From Gigaspora margarita (Eukaryota; Glomeromycota; Glomeromycetes; Diversisporales; Gigasporaceae): 64,000 bases of DNA. The stretch spans positions 447,132 through 511,131 of the forward strand of contig WTPW01000014.1 of NCBI GenBank assembly GCA_009809945.1, in the 5' to 3' direction. Below are positions 23,680 through 35,208 of this stretch, piece by piece. Every line of letters starts with the position of its first letter. Positions within the stretch are counted from its first letter, which is position 1. A model generated the notes under the pieces. That model did not search any database. It had not been told where the DNA came from and saw only the letters and a program-made list of their open reading frames with translations. The position numbers were made by a program, and so were the translations under genes.

Positions 23680-25519
23680 ACTTCTATAAGTACTATTGAA
23701 CTCACTTGGTATTTATAACTATGGATCTATCTATCGCAAAAGGTATTTTTTGAATGTGTCTAAAAAAGTCCTTTGTTGACAAATAACTCCTTTTCAATTA
23801 CATCATATTTAACAGTAAGTGTAAAATAATGCCACTTGCAAATTATTTGGAAATAAAGATTATTTTTCTAAGCCTGATATTTTTAAATCTTGTAATCTAA
23901 CCTGTTGTTGATCAATCATACCTTTAATCAACCAACTTTTATTATTAAAGAATCAGCAGATGTAAATAATCTGAATAGAATAATCAGCTTTATTAATTGT
24001 TAATTAAAAATATGAAAAAGACAAACAGGGCATTACTTGAAATATCCTAAATGAATAGAGTTATATTGAATAATTATTAAGTGGTTAAACATTGTTAGAG
24101 CAACTAAGATAGGTAGCTTTATGATTTATAAAGCAAAGATTGTTTGAATTTTTATTTAAGATTAAAAATTTATCAATACACTTAATTTTTACAACTTTTA
24201 GGTAGCAATTATTATGATAAATTATTAATTATTTAATCAATATTGTAACCAAAAAAAATTTAATTTGTAAATTTATAAATAGCATCAGTATCATCTCTTA
24301 ATCAATTTAATCAATTTAGTTAAGAGATTATGATATATGCATGAATAAACTTGAAATTGGCATAATTACTTATTTCAATTAACAGATTGTATCCATAGCC
24401 TTGAGAATTCAGGTTCTAAAGAGGTTGCAATTAACATTTTAATAGATTTACAAAATTTTACACTAATTCTGAATTATTTTGGTAATGCTAAAAAGTATAT
24501 GCATGTATTTGATCAATAGATGATTTTTGTTTTTAATCTGAATGAATCCAGATTTGATCTAATTCGAATTTCAACTGAAAGTACCACAAAGAATCCGAAT
24601 TTAATCTGAATTGGTTTTAAAAATTAGGATCGAAGCACTATATTTTACCTTTAGACTTTTTGTTTTTTAACATGGAATGCAGTAGGATGCAATAGTTTTA
24701 AAAACTAGATGAGAAGTGAAAGTTTTGAAAGATCAGAAGGTGCTTTGGTGACCTAAGCAATTAGTTAGTGAAAGTTGCAAGATTTTGCTTCAACTAGTTC
24801 TACTTGTTTTCTAGTAAGTAAAAAGTACTATGTATTTGGAACTAATATTCCAAACTCTATTTTTTTATTATATTTAGGTCATTGAGTAGTTTATAAATAC
24901 AATATTTTATAGTAGCAGTATTTAGAAATGTTTGTGTATATTATTATTCAGCTAATTGTGTTGCAAAACTTAGAGTAGTTGTTGTATAATAAATAGTGTA
25001 CTTATTGTAAAAAAAATGAATAATATTTTATACATTATGAAATATAAATTAGTTATTATGAATATATTGTAAAACACAATATACATCTTTAGAAAGTATT
25101 TGACTAATCTTTTGAAAGTTTCGTAAGAAATAAAAATTTATCTGGTATAGCTAATACTTTATCCAGGAATGATCTATATTTTTTTCAGGTATTTAAACAG
25201 CCAATCAAAATGAACTTTTGCTATGCTTGGCAATTGAGAAAAATTCTAATATCTAAATTATTTATAATCTAATTACTTATAAAACTATATTTGTATCTGG
25301 TATCTATGAACTTGTCAAATGAACTGCTTCAAAGTTTACTAATAATTAACATTACAATCATTGCAGTCACAGTAAATAAATGATTGTTTAATTAATTATT
25401 TAATGCTGAGGCAGTAACATTATCAATAGTGAATTTTGGAGGGCCTGATTTGTAATAGTAATAGTCATCAGCAAATTTTATAATTAAAATAGAACAGAAT
25501 AAATTGAAATTGTAAAGCA
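23680..25519. other. Intergenic, no gene recognised
   Basis: Low-GC sequence. 24535-24650 contains GATCTAATTCGAATT / GAATCCGAATTTAATCTGAA type degenerate inverted words that may be subterminal sequence of the hAT element. Nothing else is supported. Confidence 0.35.
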
Positions 25520-26215
25520 CTGTTTGACCTTTCTGTAATCAACCTCTATATAAGCATCCAATATTTGCAACAGACTTAAATATAGTATAAAAACCTTATT
25601 ATTGTTACAAATTACTTATAATCACTATCTTCAAAAAATTTTGATTTTATCAATTTTATTAATAATAAACCTCACTATAATCATTAAATATAGATTATAA
25701 AATCTTGATTGGCCAATTTTTATATTCATATTTATTTAAAATATTCTATTAAAAATTCTAAGGGCTTAATGGCCCAATTTAGATAGCAACTAACAAAAAG
25801 ATTCATCTCAATGAGATGATTCTAATTAGCCCAAGGTTGTTAAAATCTAATTATATGTTCCTAAGATTATTAAAGATTTGTGTCACTTCACATGTTTAAA
25901 AATTAATTAAATTTAAACATCTAAGTAAAAAAAAAACCTTAATGATCTTAGCATTTTGTAATCAGATTTGGATGATTTTAGACTCTTTATAATTGTCTTA
26001 TTGAGCCAAATGCTCAGATAATTTTATCCAAGTTGGACCACTGGATCAAAAGTTATTTACTATCAAACATTTTAAAAATTTTAAAAGTATTTCAAATATG
26101 CACAAATATATTACTTAATAGCCTTTGATTATGTGACTATAGCAAGATATTTTATTTATAGTCACACCTATATACAACTACCAAAATAGGGCATGACAGA
26201 CTTGCTATAGTGAAT
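25520..26215. mobile_element. pogo/Tigger-like non-autonomous element, copy 2
   Basis: It starts CTGTTTGACCTTTCTGTAAT and follows the interior of copy 1 (15381-16347) block by block: CCTCTATATAAGCA, TCAATTTTATTAATAA, ATATTCTATTAAAAATTC and TGGATCAAAAGTTATT. At the place where copy 1 holds the 229-bp hAT MITE, this copy is uninterrupted (TAGTCACACCTATATAC). The right end is eroded. Confidence 0.75.
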
Positions 26216-27307
26216 TCCCTTTGTAAATTGGGTTAAAGTAGAATTAAATTTGCATTTCTGCATATTCTATTTTCTAATACAATTATTATAGCAAATTTCA
26301 AATTTACAATAATAAAAATATAGTTTTTGATGTTATAATTTTCAGCAGTATATTATCAAAATTTACCTACAAATTTATCACATGCCCTTGCAATTAATTA
26401 ATTAATAGACAAGTCTATTTTATAAAAAGTTATTTTACCAAAAGCTAATTTTGCATCCAAATTAATTCTAGTCATTGTCATTAGAATTAAGTTTAGATTT
26501 AAAGTTGGTGCAATTTATAAAAAATTGTTAGTACAATATCTTGAATAATTGTCTGTAAAATAACCTTGCCTTTAAAATAATTATCTATGAACTAAGTTTT
26601 TTACAAATATTTGTTAGCAAAATAATATGGATGTAGATTCATTTATTTACTATATATTGATTGTTTTATTTTTATTTCAAAAGAATCACCAATATAATTT
26701 AGCTCACTATAGTATGAGGTTTTAATCTCTTTGAAAATTAATTTATTATGATATATAGCACTAATAACAGTTTTATTTGGCAAGCAAAAAAATTCAAAGG
26801 ATCACAAAGTGATCATTTTTATATGACAATTAAAAAAGTATCTATCTTAGAATTTAATATATTAATCTGGACTACAAAGGGGTTCATATTAAAATTCAAA
26901 GCCAAATGTACTGTTATTGGATATGAAGTATCCAGTAACAGATTTATTTTTCTTTTTTTTATAACAAATAAATTATTTAGCGTAATTGAATCTATTTGGT
27001 ATATAAATAAAATAGCATATTTTTAAGTGCATTCTGAATCCAAAACATGTTTATAAACTTTGAATTGAACTCAAACTGAACTCACATTCATGTTCAAGTT
27101 TGGGTGAAGTTTGAAAATTTATATTTGAGTTTGAGTTTGGGTTTGAGAGGGTTTGAGATTTGCAAAATTCTTGGTTCAAGTTCAGGTTTGGTTCAGGTTT
27201 GGCTAGACTTGGCTTGGCCCAAACTCGAATCTCAGAACCCTAACAGATAGTACACTAAAATTTGCAAAAAATAGTAGTTAAAAATATTTTTTTTAACAAC
27301 TTTATTA
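26216..27307. other. Intergenic with GGTTTGA-type repeats at 27060-27242
   Basis: 26216-27050 shows no gene; a 92-codon frame at 26748-27026 is AT-driven and has no domain. 27060-27242 is a run of degenerate words such as GTTCAGGTTTGG and TTTGAGTTTGGG that ends CTCAGAACCCTAA. Read on the minus strand this begins TTAGGGTTCTGAGATTCGAG, which looks like a hAT terminus with clustered subterminal sites, but no partner end was found. Confidence 0.4.
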
Positions 27308-28086
27308 GGATTAGAGTATGCTCTATAATGATTACATGTGAAATTAGACATGATTTGTAATAATAAATACTAATTTGTGAGTAATAACTAAAGATACTTG
27401 ATGAATAATAATACTTTTGTCATTAATGAATAACAAAACCATTCATCAAGCAATTTTTGAATGTAGATTTAATGAATGATGAAACCTATAATGAATAATG
27501 AAACCTATAATAAAACCTGTAATGATTAATGAAGCATAAAAAATTATTCTTTTCTTTTATAATGGAAACAAATTGATCCATGTGAAGTTAATATTTTGTT
27601 TGCATAAATATATTTACCCATTTTTACTTTTATCAGTTATTTTATGAACATAGTCAATATTATCTGATGAAGATATTAATTATCCAAAGATATCTGATAA
27701 GTCTTACAAAAGAAAACTACTGATACAAAAAAATACATTACTTTTAGCACTTAATAAATTTTAAAAGATAATAAATAAAGCTGTATATTATCTTTTTTAT
27801 AGTTTAATTTTTTATTTTTTATAACACATAGTAGTTTTGTTATAGTTTTATCAATTGTTTATAGTTTTATCAATTGTTTATAGTTTTATCAATTGTTAAC
27901 TATTTCTTCAATCATTAATTGTCAATTGTTAACAGTTTCTTTAGTATTATTATTTATAAAGCTATTTGTTTGTGCAAAAATAGCTTCATCAAGCATCTTT
28001 AGTAATACTGTAACATGAAATTAGTCAATTAAATTATATAATTTATATATAAATTACAGGTAATCAAGACAGAGCATACTCTATCC
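27308..28086. mobile_element. PIF/Harbinger-like non-autonomous element
   Basis: GGATTAGAGTATGCTCTATA at the left pairs with the inverted right end AGAGCATACTCTATCC, and the pairing extends through the GATTAC words. TTA flanks both ends (27305-27307 and 28087-28089). A TTA duplication with GG ends fits PIF/Harbinger elements. The interior contains AATGAATAATGAAACC-type repeats (27440-27540) and a perfect short tandem repeat at 27842-27897. No transposase is present. Confidence 0.65.
27842..27897. repeat. 19-bp tandem repeat, three copies
   Basis: The unit ATAGTTTTATCAATTGTTT is repeated three times without change, the last copy lacking one base. It lies inside the Harbinger-like element. Confidence 0.9.
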
Positions 28087-28089
28087 TTA

Positions 28090-30137
28090 AAAATAACAAA
28101 AATTTTTTTAAACTATACTATAGCATTTATAAGATTTTTGTATATAAAAATTATTTAAATATATATTTTAAATTTTTAAACTATTTTTTAAACTGGTAGT
28201 ACAAAATGCAAAATTCTATCTATTTACTATTAAAACTTATAGATAAACATTGATTATATACAAACTATACAAACTATTAAATTTAAGTTATACAAATTAA
28301 TATTATCTTTAAATAGTGGGATTACTAAATATTAGTATAGTATAGGCAATCTAATTGGTAAAGTATAAGATATAAAATACCAATTATAGAAAACCTTACT
28401 ATACTGATTAGTTATTATTTCTAACTCTAACACTAATATATAATATCAGAAGCAGTATAGTACTTATTTTAAATAGGTAATTTACCATATTATAAATGTA
28501 CCAGGATGTAGATGAGATTTTCTGAACATATGATAATTTGTAGCAAATTATCCAATAGATAATTGTAATTTGGTATAATAATACAATTAGGAAAAATTCA
28601 AAACAAATGTTCACTTTGTTAAAAGTCACTTGATTCTCAAAAAGCAGTATAAGAAATCACTTATAGTGTTCTAACAAAAAATTTTCCTTGAGTAATTTTA
28701 CTATTAAAGTTTTTCAATTCTTACTCTAGTATAGCCTCTAACTTTAATCTAAACAAATAAAAAAATTTTTCAATCATCACTTGTTTGTAAAATCTTATCT
28801 TCATCCTGTTTAATTTTCTATATCATAATATATATATATATATTTCTATTTAAGCAGCCCCATAGCTACACTTTATTAAAATATTTGAATCTAAAATTCA
28901 GAAAAGTTATATGATTTTAATTTGTAAGCCCTACACCACTTTGCTTCTTTTTTTCAAGAATGCAAAATATGGCCTACTGCACTAATTTGGTACTACAAAT
29001 TAGAAGTTTGATATGTCAAACTAAAGGGCATTGTCAAACCGCCTAATTTAAAACCTTCTTTTTCTAGCTTCTTGAGTAAAAAAATTCGAAAAAAACAAAT
29101 ATAAAGAAAGAAAAAGGAAAAATAAACAAAGGAAAATCTCAACTACCTAAATGAATGCCAAAAAGAAAGAAGAAAAGGCAAAAATTAGACTAAACAATAG
29201 CACCAAAGGATCAACTATAAAAAATTATATAATACTATGCAAAAAAAACTTGCTAGGTATTATATTTATAGCAAAAAATATATAAAAAAGCTAATAAGAT
29301 GAATGGTAAAAAAATAAAAAGACTATAGCTAAAAGAAAGTTCTAGAAAAAATTTCATTGTATAATTTTCTGCAAACTATCTGACTTGATCCAATTTAGAA
29401 GCCACATTCCCAATTTGGAAGAGCAAATATTGTCAATTTTTTGGAGGAGTAAACCAAAATGCCCACTTTTGCTGAAATTTTGAAAGAGCCAAAGAAGTCT
29501 GATAGAAAACTTTTATCAAATTTGAAGAAGAGAATATCTTGAAAAACTCATTTTTTGTTATTTCTTATTGTTTTACTACAGGTGTACTTTGTCAATAGTG
29601 AAAAATATAATTAATACAAGGGCTCTGCTTCCTGCTAGTTATCTCGTAAAAAGATGCTTTTGACTTGCATATTAAATATACAAAAGAGTTCCCAGAGCAG
29701 TTGTTGACCTTTGAAAAACTGATTCCTGTATTATTCTACTAAACCATAAGTATAGGCAATGCTCTAACAAAAACATTTTGTTATTATTCATTAAAAAAAT
29801 TTGGTCCAAGTGATCATCATAAAGAGTTTTCTTTTTTTTTTATATTATAAATAATGATCTAGTTATTTGAATAGTTATTCATACTTTACAATATTAATAT
29901 TAGATAGCTGCATATCATAGTTGCACTTAAACAAAAATGTAATTAATTGACTCTATTTTATACAATTATACTTTTATACAATCTTATGTCTATTATATAT
30001 CTGATTTATTTAGATATTTTACAATTTTTTTTTGTGTTTTTAGAATTTATAAAAAGAAAATTTGGATCAATTGACAGATGAACCCACCAGGGTTTTACTT
30101 AGTAGCATTACTATTTCTAAGAATTTGTTATTTGATC
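28090..30137. other. Intergenic, no gene recognised
   Basis: Low-GC sequence with a short (TA)n run near 28829 and A-rich patches at 29080-29350. No frame with a recognisable domain is present. Confidence 0.4.
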
Positions 30138-30139
30138 TA

Positions 30140-30655
30140 CAGTAGGGAACACTTAGAAATGGAATTGTCTCATTTTGAAATTTAAAATTTAATAATTTTA
30201 AAATTATTCAAATAATTAATTTTTGGTATTTTATAATTTCCTAATTTTGATTGGTTGTATTTTTTGTAATTTGATTGGATACTTAAAAAAAGACATGTCA
30301 TTAAAAATAATTATAAAATTATATTATTACAACTAAAATTGCAAGTTAATATTTATTAAAATCTATTTTAAATTATTATTTTGCAATTCTAAATACCTAT
30401 TCCTTATATAAGATAAAAAAATCACATTATTTTTTTACTATATATCCCATTTTGGATTGCTTATATAAAAATACTAAATTTTAAACTCTAATAACTTGAT
30501 AACAAATAGTTTTTAAAAAAATTAAGGCTGCTATTTTGTAGTAAATTGATTTAGCTTTAAAACAGTAGCTTCTTTTTCTATACCTTTTTTGTATTAAAAG
30601 TAATTAGCTTTTAAAAACTAGCTATTTTATTGTTATTTCTAAGTGTTCTGCACTA
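30140..30655. mobile_element. TA-target MITE with GAACACTTAGAAAT ends
   Basis: CAGTAGGGAACACTTAGAAA at the left pairs with the right end, which reads TAGTGCAGAACACTTAGAAA when inverted. TA dinucleotides flank both (30138-30139 and 30656-30657). It is 516 bp, non-coding and AT-rich, in mariner/pogo style. Confidence 0.75.
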
Positions 30656-31370
30656 TAGGATTTATATAATATAAGATAATTCAATTGGCTAATTGTATAG
30701 ATGCTTGATTTTGAAATAGTATTACTGTCTTCCTCCTCTACAATCATCTCCTCTATAGTCACAACCTTTATCTAATCACACAAAATTAACTACTATTTTT
30801 TTTATATAAAAAATACCTTTATATAATTACAAATAGCTTATAATCACTATCACATTTTTTAGAAGCTTTTTGAAATTTATTTATTAGTAAAATACACTTA
30901 TATAATCACAATATTATATTTAAAAGTCTAAATTTTACTACTTTAGATTCCCAAAAGTAAGCTATATTTTGTTATGCAAAAAATCAGAAGTTTGTTTGTT
31001 TTGGAATAAATTTAGTTTTTAGCAATTGCAAGGAGTTGCTACATAGTGAAGTCCAAATTCTACTAAATAAATTGATTATAATCGCTCAAGTAAACTTGTT
31101 CAGAAAATCTAAATACATATACTCTAAAATTTTTATCAAAATTGGAGAATTTTTTATTATTTGACTTTTAATTTATGTTCGTCAAAAATGCTTTTTTAAA
31201 AATTTTTATTTTTTTTGTCAATGTAAAAGTCAAAAGTTAAATAATAAAAAGTTCATTAAATTTGCTAAAAATTTTACTATATGTGTATTTTGATCTCCTT
31301 AATAAGTTTACTTAAGCAACTTTTATCAATTTACATAGTTAAATTTGGACTTACTATATAGTGGCTATTA

Positions 31371-31519
31371 GGGGAGTGACAAAAATCAGGTGATGTTTTA
31401 GGGGGAGGGGGTAAAAAAAGTTGAAATTACATATAAGAACCTGACTATATATATATTAAAAATGAGGAAGGTGGGTAGACCTCTGATAAAAAATAATCAG
31501 GTGATTAATGACACGGCCC
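31371..31519. mobile_element. 149-bp Harbinger-like MITE nested in the 1.7-kb element
   Basis: GGGGAGTGACAAAAATCA at the left pairs with the right end, which inverts to GGGCCGTGTCATTAATCA. TTA flanks both (31368-31370 and 31520-31522). The second duplicate of the host element reads straight through the site (GACTATTATCGATTG), so the inserted boundaries are well defined. Confidence 0.8.
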
Positions 31520-31524
31520 TTATT

Positions 31525-32280
31525 GATTGTGGGAGTAGCTTATTTTTGGGTAAATAAGTTTTGGTTTTTTGATCAAAATGAAGGGGTAGCTTATTTTCAG
31601 GAATCTACAGTAAGTATATTGATTAAAAGAAAGCTGTTTGACACAGCAATTTATACATATTCTAGAATTTTGACAATCTATTATTAATAATTTATTTTTT
31701 TTGTCTAATATAAACAAAGAAATGAATTAATAAAAGTTCATCCAAATTATATGAAACTTTTAGAATATTTGTAATTTGTTATTTCAAACAACTTTACTTA
31801 ATGCATAAAAGTTTTGATTCACTTAGTACAATTTGGACTTTTATATGTAGCAACTATTTGTGATTATAAAATTTGAACTTTACTATATAAGTGACTATTA
31901 TCGATTGTGGGAATAGCTTATTTTCAGGTAAATAAGTTTTTGGGTTTTGGTCAAAACAAAGGGGTAGCTTATTTTTGGGAATCTATAGTAATTAAATTGA
32001 TTAACACATTAAGAAAGCTGTTTGAAATAGCAAATTATACATATTCTAGAATTTTGACAATCTATTATTAATTTGTTTTTTTATTATATGTTAGACAAAT
32101 AAATAATTTATTTTTTTGTCTAATATAAAGTAAAGAAATTAATTAATAAAAGTTTATCCAAATTATATGAAACTTTTAGAATATGTGTATTGTGTTATTC
32201 CAAACAACTTTACTTAATGCATATCACTTAGTACAATTTGGACTTTATATATAGCAACTATTTGTGATTATAATATTTAC
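31525..32280. repeat. Direct duplication, period 378 bp
   Basis: The sequence from GATTGTGGGAGTAGCTTATT at 31525 recurs from 31903 with a few substitutions and small indels. It includes a TAGCTTATTTTTGGGAATCT block, a CATATTCTAGAATTTTGACA block and the end block AGCAACTATTTGTGATTATA. Part of the unit also extends left of the Harbinger-like insert. Confidence 0.85.
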
Positions 32281-32413
32281 TTCTATATAATCACATAATA
32301 TAAACCACAGTATTAGATGTGATTATATAGGATAATTACTATATAATAATACCTTTTTATAATCACCATTTTTGCTACAACAAACCACGTGATTATAGAG
32401 GAGGAAGACAGTA

Positions 32414-34296
32414 TATTGGCTTGATTAGACACATTGTTACTATAAACTAAAATACAATTATTATTATTATTGCTATTATTATTATTATTTGAGAGCTCAA
32501 TCTTAGAAAAACAACAATATACTTGATCTCCAAACCTAAATTTTGTAATTAAAATTCATCATATTTAAAGAACATGCTATGATGTATTAATATACAAAAG
32601 AAAAAATAAAATTAAAAATAAAAACCAGTTTAGAATTATAAGTTATATAAAGCAATTTACAATGATAATACATAGATTTTACATAATAATTATAAAAATT
32701 TATCTAAGAATAAATACTACTATTCACAAATCCCAGGTTTCTTATTTATATCACTAAAAAAATTCTATTAAATAGATTTATAATTTTTATTCATTATACC
32801 AGGCAGTCTAAACTTCCAAATTATAATGGCTTAGTTCTAACAGTATACAGGTTATTTTTTTATTACAAAGTTTTATAAAGTGCATACATACTGACTATAA
32901 TTTATTTACAAATAAATATCTACTTCATCAACCTCAACTAGTATAAATTTATTATATAAATGAGCCATACTGATATATGCAAGCATATATGTACATATAA
33001 AGGAATAAATTGTGGCTCTAAATAAAATCTTTATCATGTATATTTAGCTGAGGTGGCTCAAATAGAAGCTAGTCTAAATTAACATAGTAAAAGAATTACT
33101 TGTTTCACCGGTTTGAAGAATTGGAAAGTCTGATAAGTTGAATAAGTGTGATTTATTTGATTTATCTGATTTATTTAAGTTATCTGATTTATTTATTTAT
33201 CTGACTTATTTATTTATCTAATATATCGAATTTGTTTAATTTATTGAACTTGATGACTTGTTAGAACAAGTAAGATTAGTATGATTAGCTAACCAGTTCA
33301 TTAAGAGACGTAATAATGTAAAAAGTATAAATACGATATCTTTTGACTTCACAATAAGGCAGCTTGAGAGCTCAAAACTCTAGAGAAAGAAGAGCTCAGA
33401 TAGAATTCAATCCCGTGAAGTGATAACCTTTGAAATTAGAGCAGAGTGTTCGCTTTAGTAATTCCCTGGCAGATACCTGAATTAATAAACTGTAATTATC
33501 ATAACCTGATAACCTTTATAGGTGAAGTTCGCAATAGTCAATCCTGTGATCTCATATTAGAGCCTCGTGATGCAATCCAGATCTCTAGTTTACCCTAGTT
33601 CCTCGGACAAAGTATATCCATACATGTATGTACGTATGTATGTACATACGTAATATTTATAAAGTTCAATATTGTTTAACAGTTAATAGTTTCAACAATT
33701 ATCCAATCAAACTTATGAATTTCACACAGCCATTTTAAATGTCATTTAACCGTAACTTCGTAATTTTATTATTACTACGTTTCTGGTATTCGCATTATCT
33801 CATAAATCCGTATTGTACAATCCGGATTTACTAATTTTTCCCACCACTTCACTATCGGAGTACTATAAAACATCCCGATATGTGAATGATTAGTAGAACC
33901 AACCAGAAGTGATGGGGAAATTTAGTAAACTCTTACAATCCATATGCATGTTAATGTTGCATCTAAAGTAGATACTTTATAGATCTAAAGTAGCGCACTG
34001 CTAAAATTACGACTTAATGCATGCATGAAGATCTAATTTCAGGGGCGCCAGATGCTATTTAAGATAAATTGCTACTTTAGATGCAATTATTCAAACTATA
34101 ATTATACGGATTATTTATACAAATTTGCTGATCAACTATTCAAACTACGCAAACAGTATACTGTATGGATATTCGTATTATCTCATAAATTCGTATTGTA
34201 CAATCCGTATGCATGTAGGAACGCGTCAGTAGAAAAGGGAATTTTTTCTAAGTAGAAGTTTTTAAACTTTGAATTAAAATATCTCAATAATTTAAC
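32414..34296. other. Intergenic with promoter-like and dispersed repeat pieces
   Basis: 33095-33610 has a T/A-rich lead, a TATA-like GTATAAATA at 33325-33333 and a GC-richer tail ending CTCGGACAAAG. It could be an LTR-type remnant or a promoter of an unrecognised transcript, and no ORF follows. 33787-33826 and 34171-34208 share ATTATCTCATAAAT and GTATTGTACAATCCG. 34091-34152 recurs in direct orientation at 45270-45348 (CGGATTATTTAT, GATCAACTATTCAAACTA). Confidence 0.4.
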
Positions 34297-34770
34297 TAGA
34301 GATGCAGGAGAACTAATTCCACACGTATAGAATTAATTCTACAATCGGTCAATAATTCTGTGGAATTGATGATCATTAAATAATTTTGAGGGGCCGGCTA
34401 AAAGCGGAGTTAATTCAATATATGATCTACACACTGCATAAATTACTAAATGTCCTTAACCCTACCAAATTTCACTCCGATCCCTAATTTTAGTAATACA
34501 ATTCTAGCAATTCTACATGCATGACATTCACTTTGATGATCATTGGCAATTGTAGGATTGTAGAATTGTCGATCATCAAAAACACATTATGCATAAAAGT
34601 TACGTTTAAGCCTTCTAATTCTAAAAGAAGTTTTTTTGCCGTTGCTCACTTATTTTGTAATTAATTTAGGAGTTTTTTATAAAGAAAAGTCGACTATACT
34701 ATGCTTATTACCGGTAGGCGAAACCTTTTCTGAATGATAATAAATGACAAAACTTAAAACTAGCAAAGAT

Positions 34771-35097
34771 AAAATGCGTCATAATCGAATAATGAAGTAT
34801 TTGATGATAACGCAATTACAAAGAATTATTCTGTTGTTACGATCATAGTAAGCTGCCGGATAAACCATTGTATAATTTTCTGATTTTTCAGGAAAATGGT
34901 TATTAGAAACCTGTTACTAATTATTTAACAAAAGATTTTATTATTTTTAAAAATATACTAATAAATTACATTCTTATCCCTTAACCATAAACATTTACAA
35001 GCAAATTTGCCTGCAGGATATTTATCTAATAATCGTGCATATTTACCGTATTAAAGTCACGTGTTTAAATTGTCATGGATGTACTGTTTCAGATATC
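34771..35097. other. Interior sequence of the inverted-repeat block, left of the LINE
   Basis: AT-rich sequence. The TTTTCTGATTTTTCAGGAAA segment near 34880 and the following AATATACTAATAAATTA recur in direct orientation near 42170-42255. No gene is present. Confidence 0.4.
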
Positions 35098-35111
35098 GAA
35101 ATTATTAATTT
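35098..35111. repeat. LINE target-site duplication, left copy
   Basis: GAAATTATTAATTT, identical to 40536-40549. The last T overlaps the poly-T that represents the LINE poly-A tail. Confidence 0.9.
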
Positions 35112-35208
35112 TTTTTTTTTTATTTTTTTTTTTTTTTAAACCCCAAGGTAGTAATTACCTGGGGACGTCGAGTGACGCTCTTTATTTACTGTATTTATTT
35201 ACACATTA

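Larger units (their letters stand above)
30725..32411. mobile_element. 1.7-kb TA-target element with internal duplication
   Basis: The ends CTGTCTTCCTCCTCTACAAT and its inverted partner ATTATAGAGGAGGAAGACAG are flanked by TA (30723-30724 and 32412-32413). The second interior half contains a 378-bp direct duplication (31525-32280), and one duplicate holds a 149-bp Harbinger-like insertion. TATAATCAC words near the ends link it in style to the Tigger-like group. No transposase is found. Confidence 0.8.

Noticed and set aside
33095-33610. Solo LTR or host promoter with TATA at 33325
   Set aside because: No target duplication, no clear TG/CA pair and no downstream ORF, so it is only noted in the gap entry.
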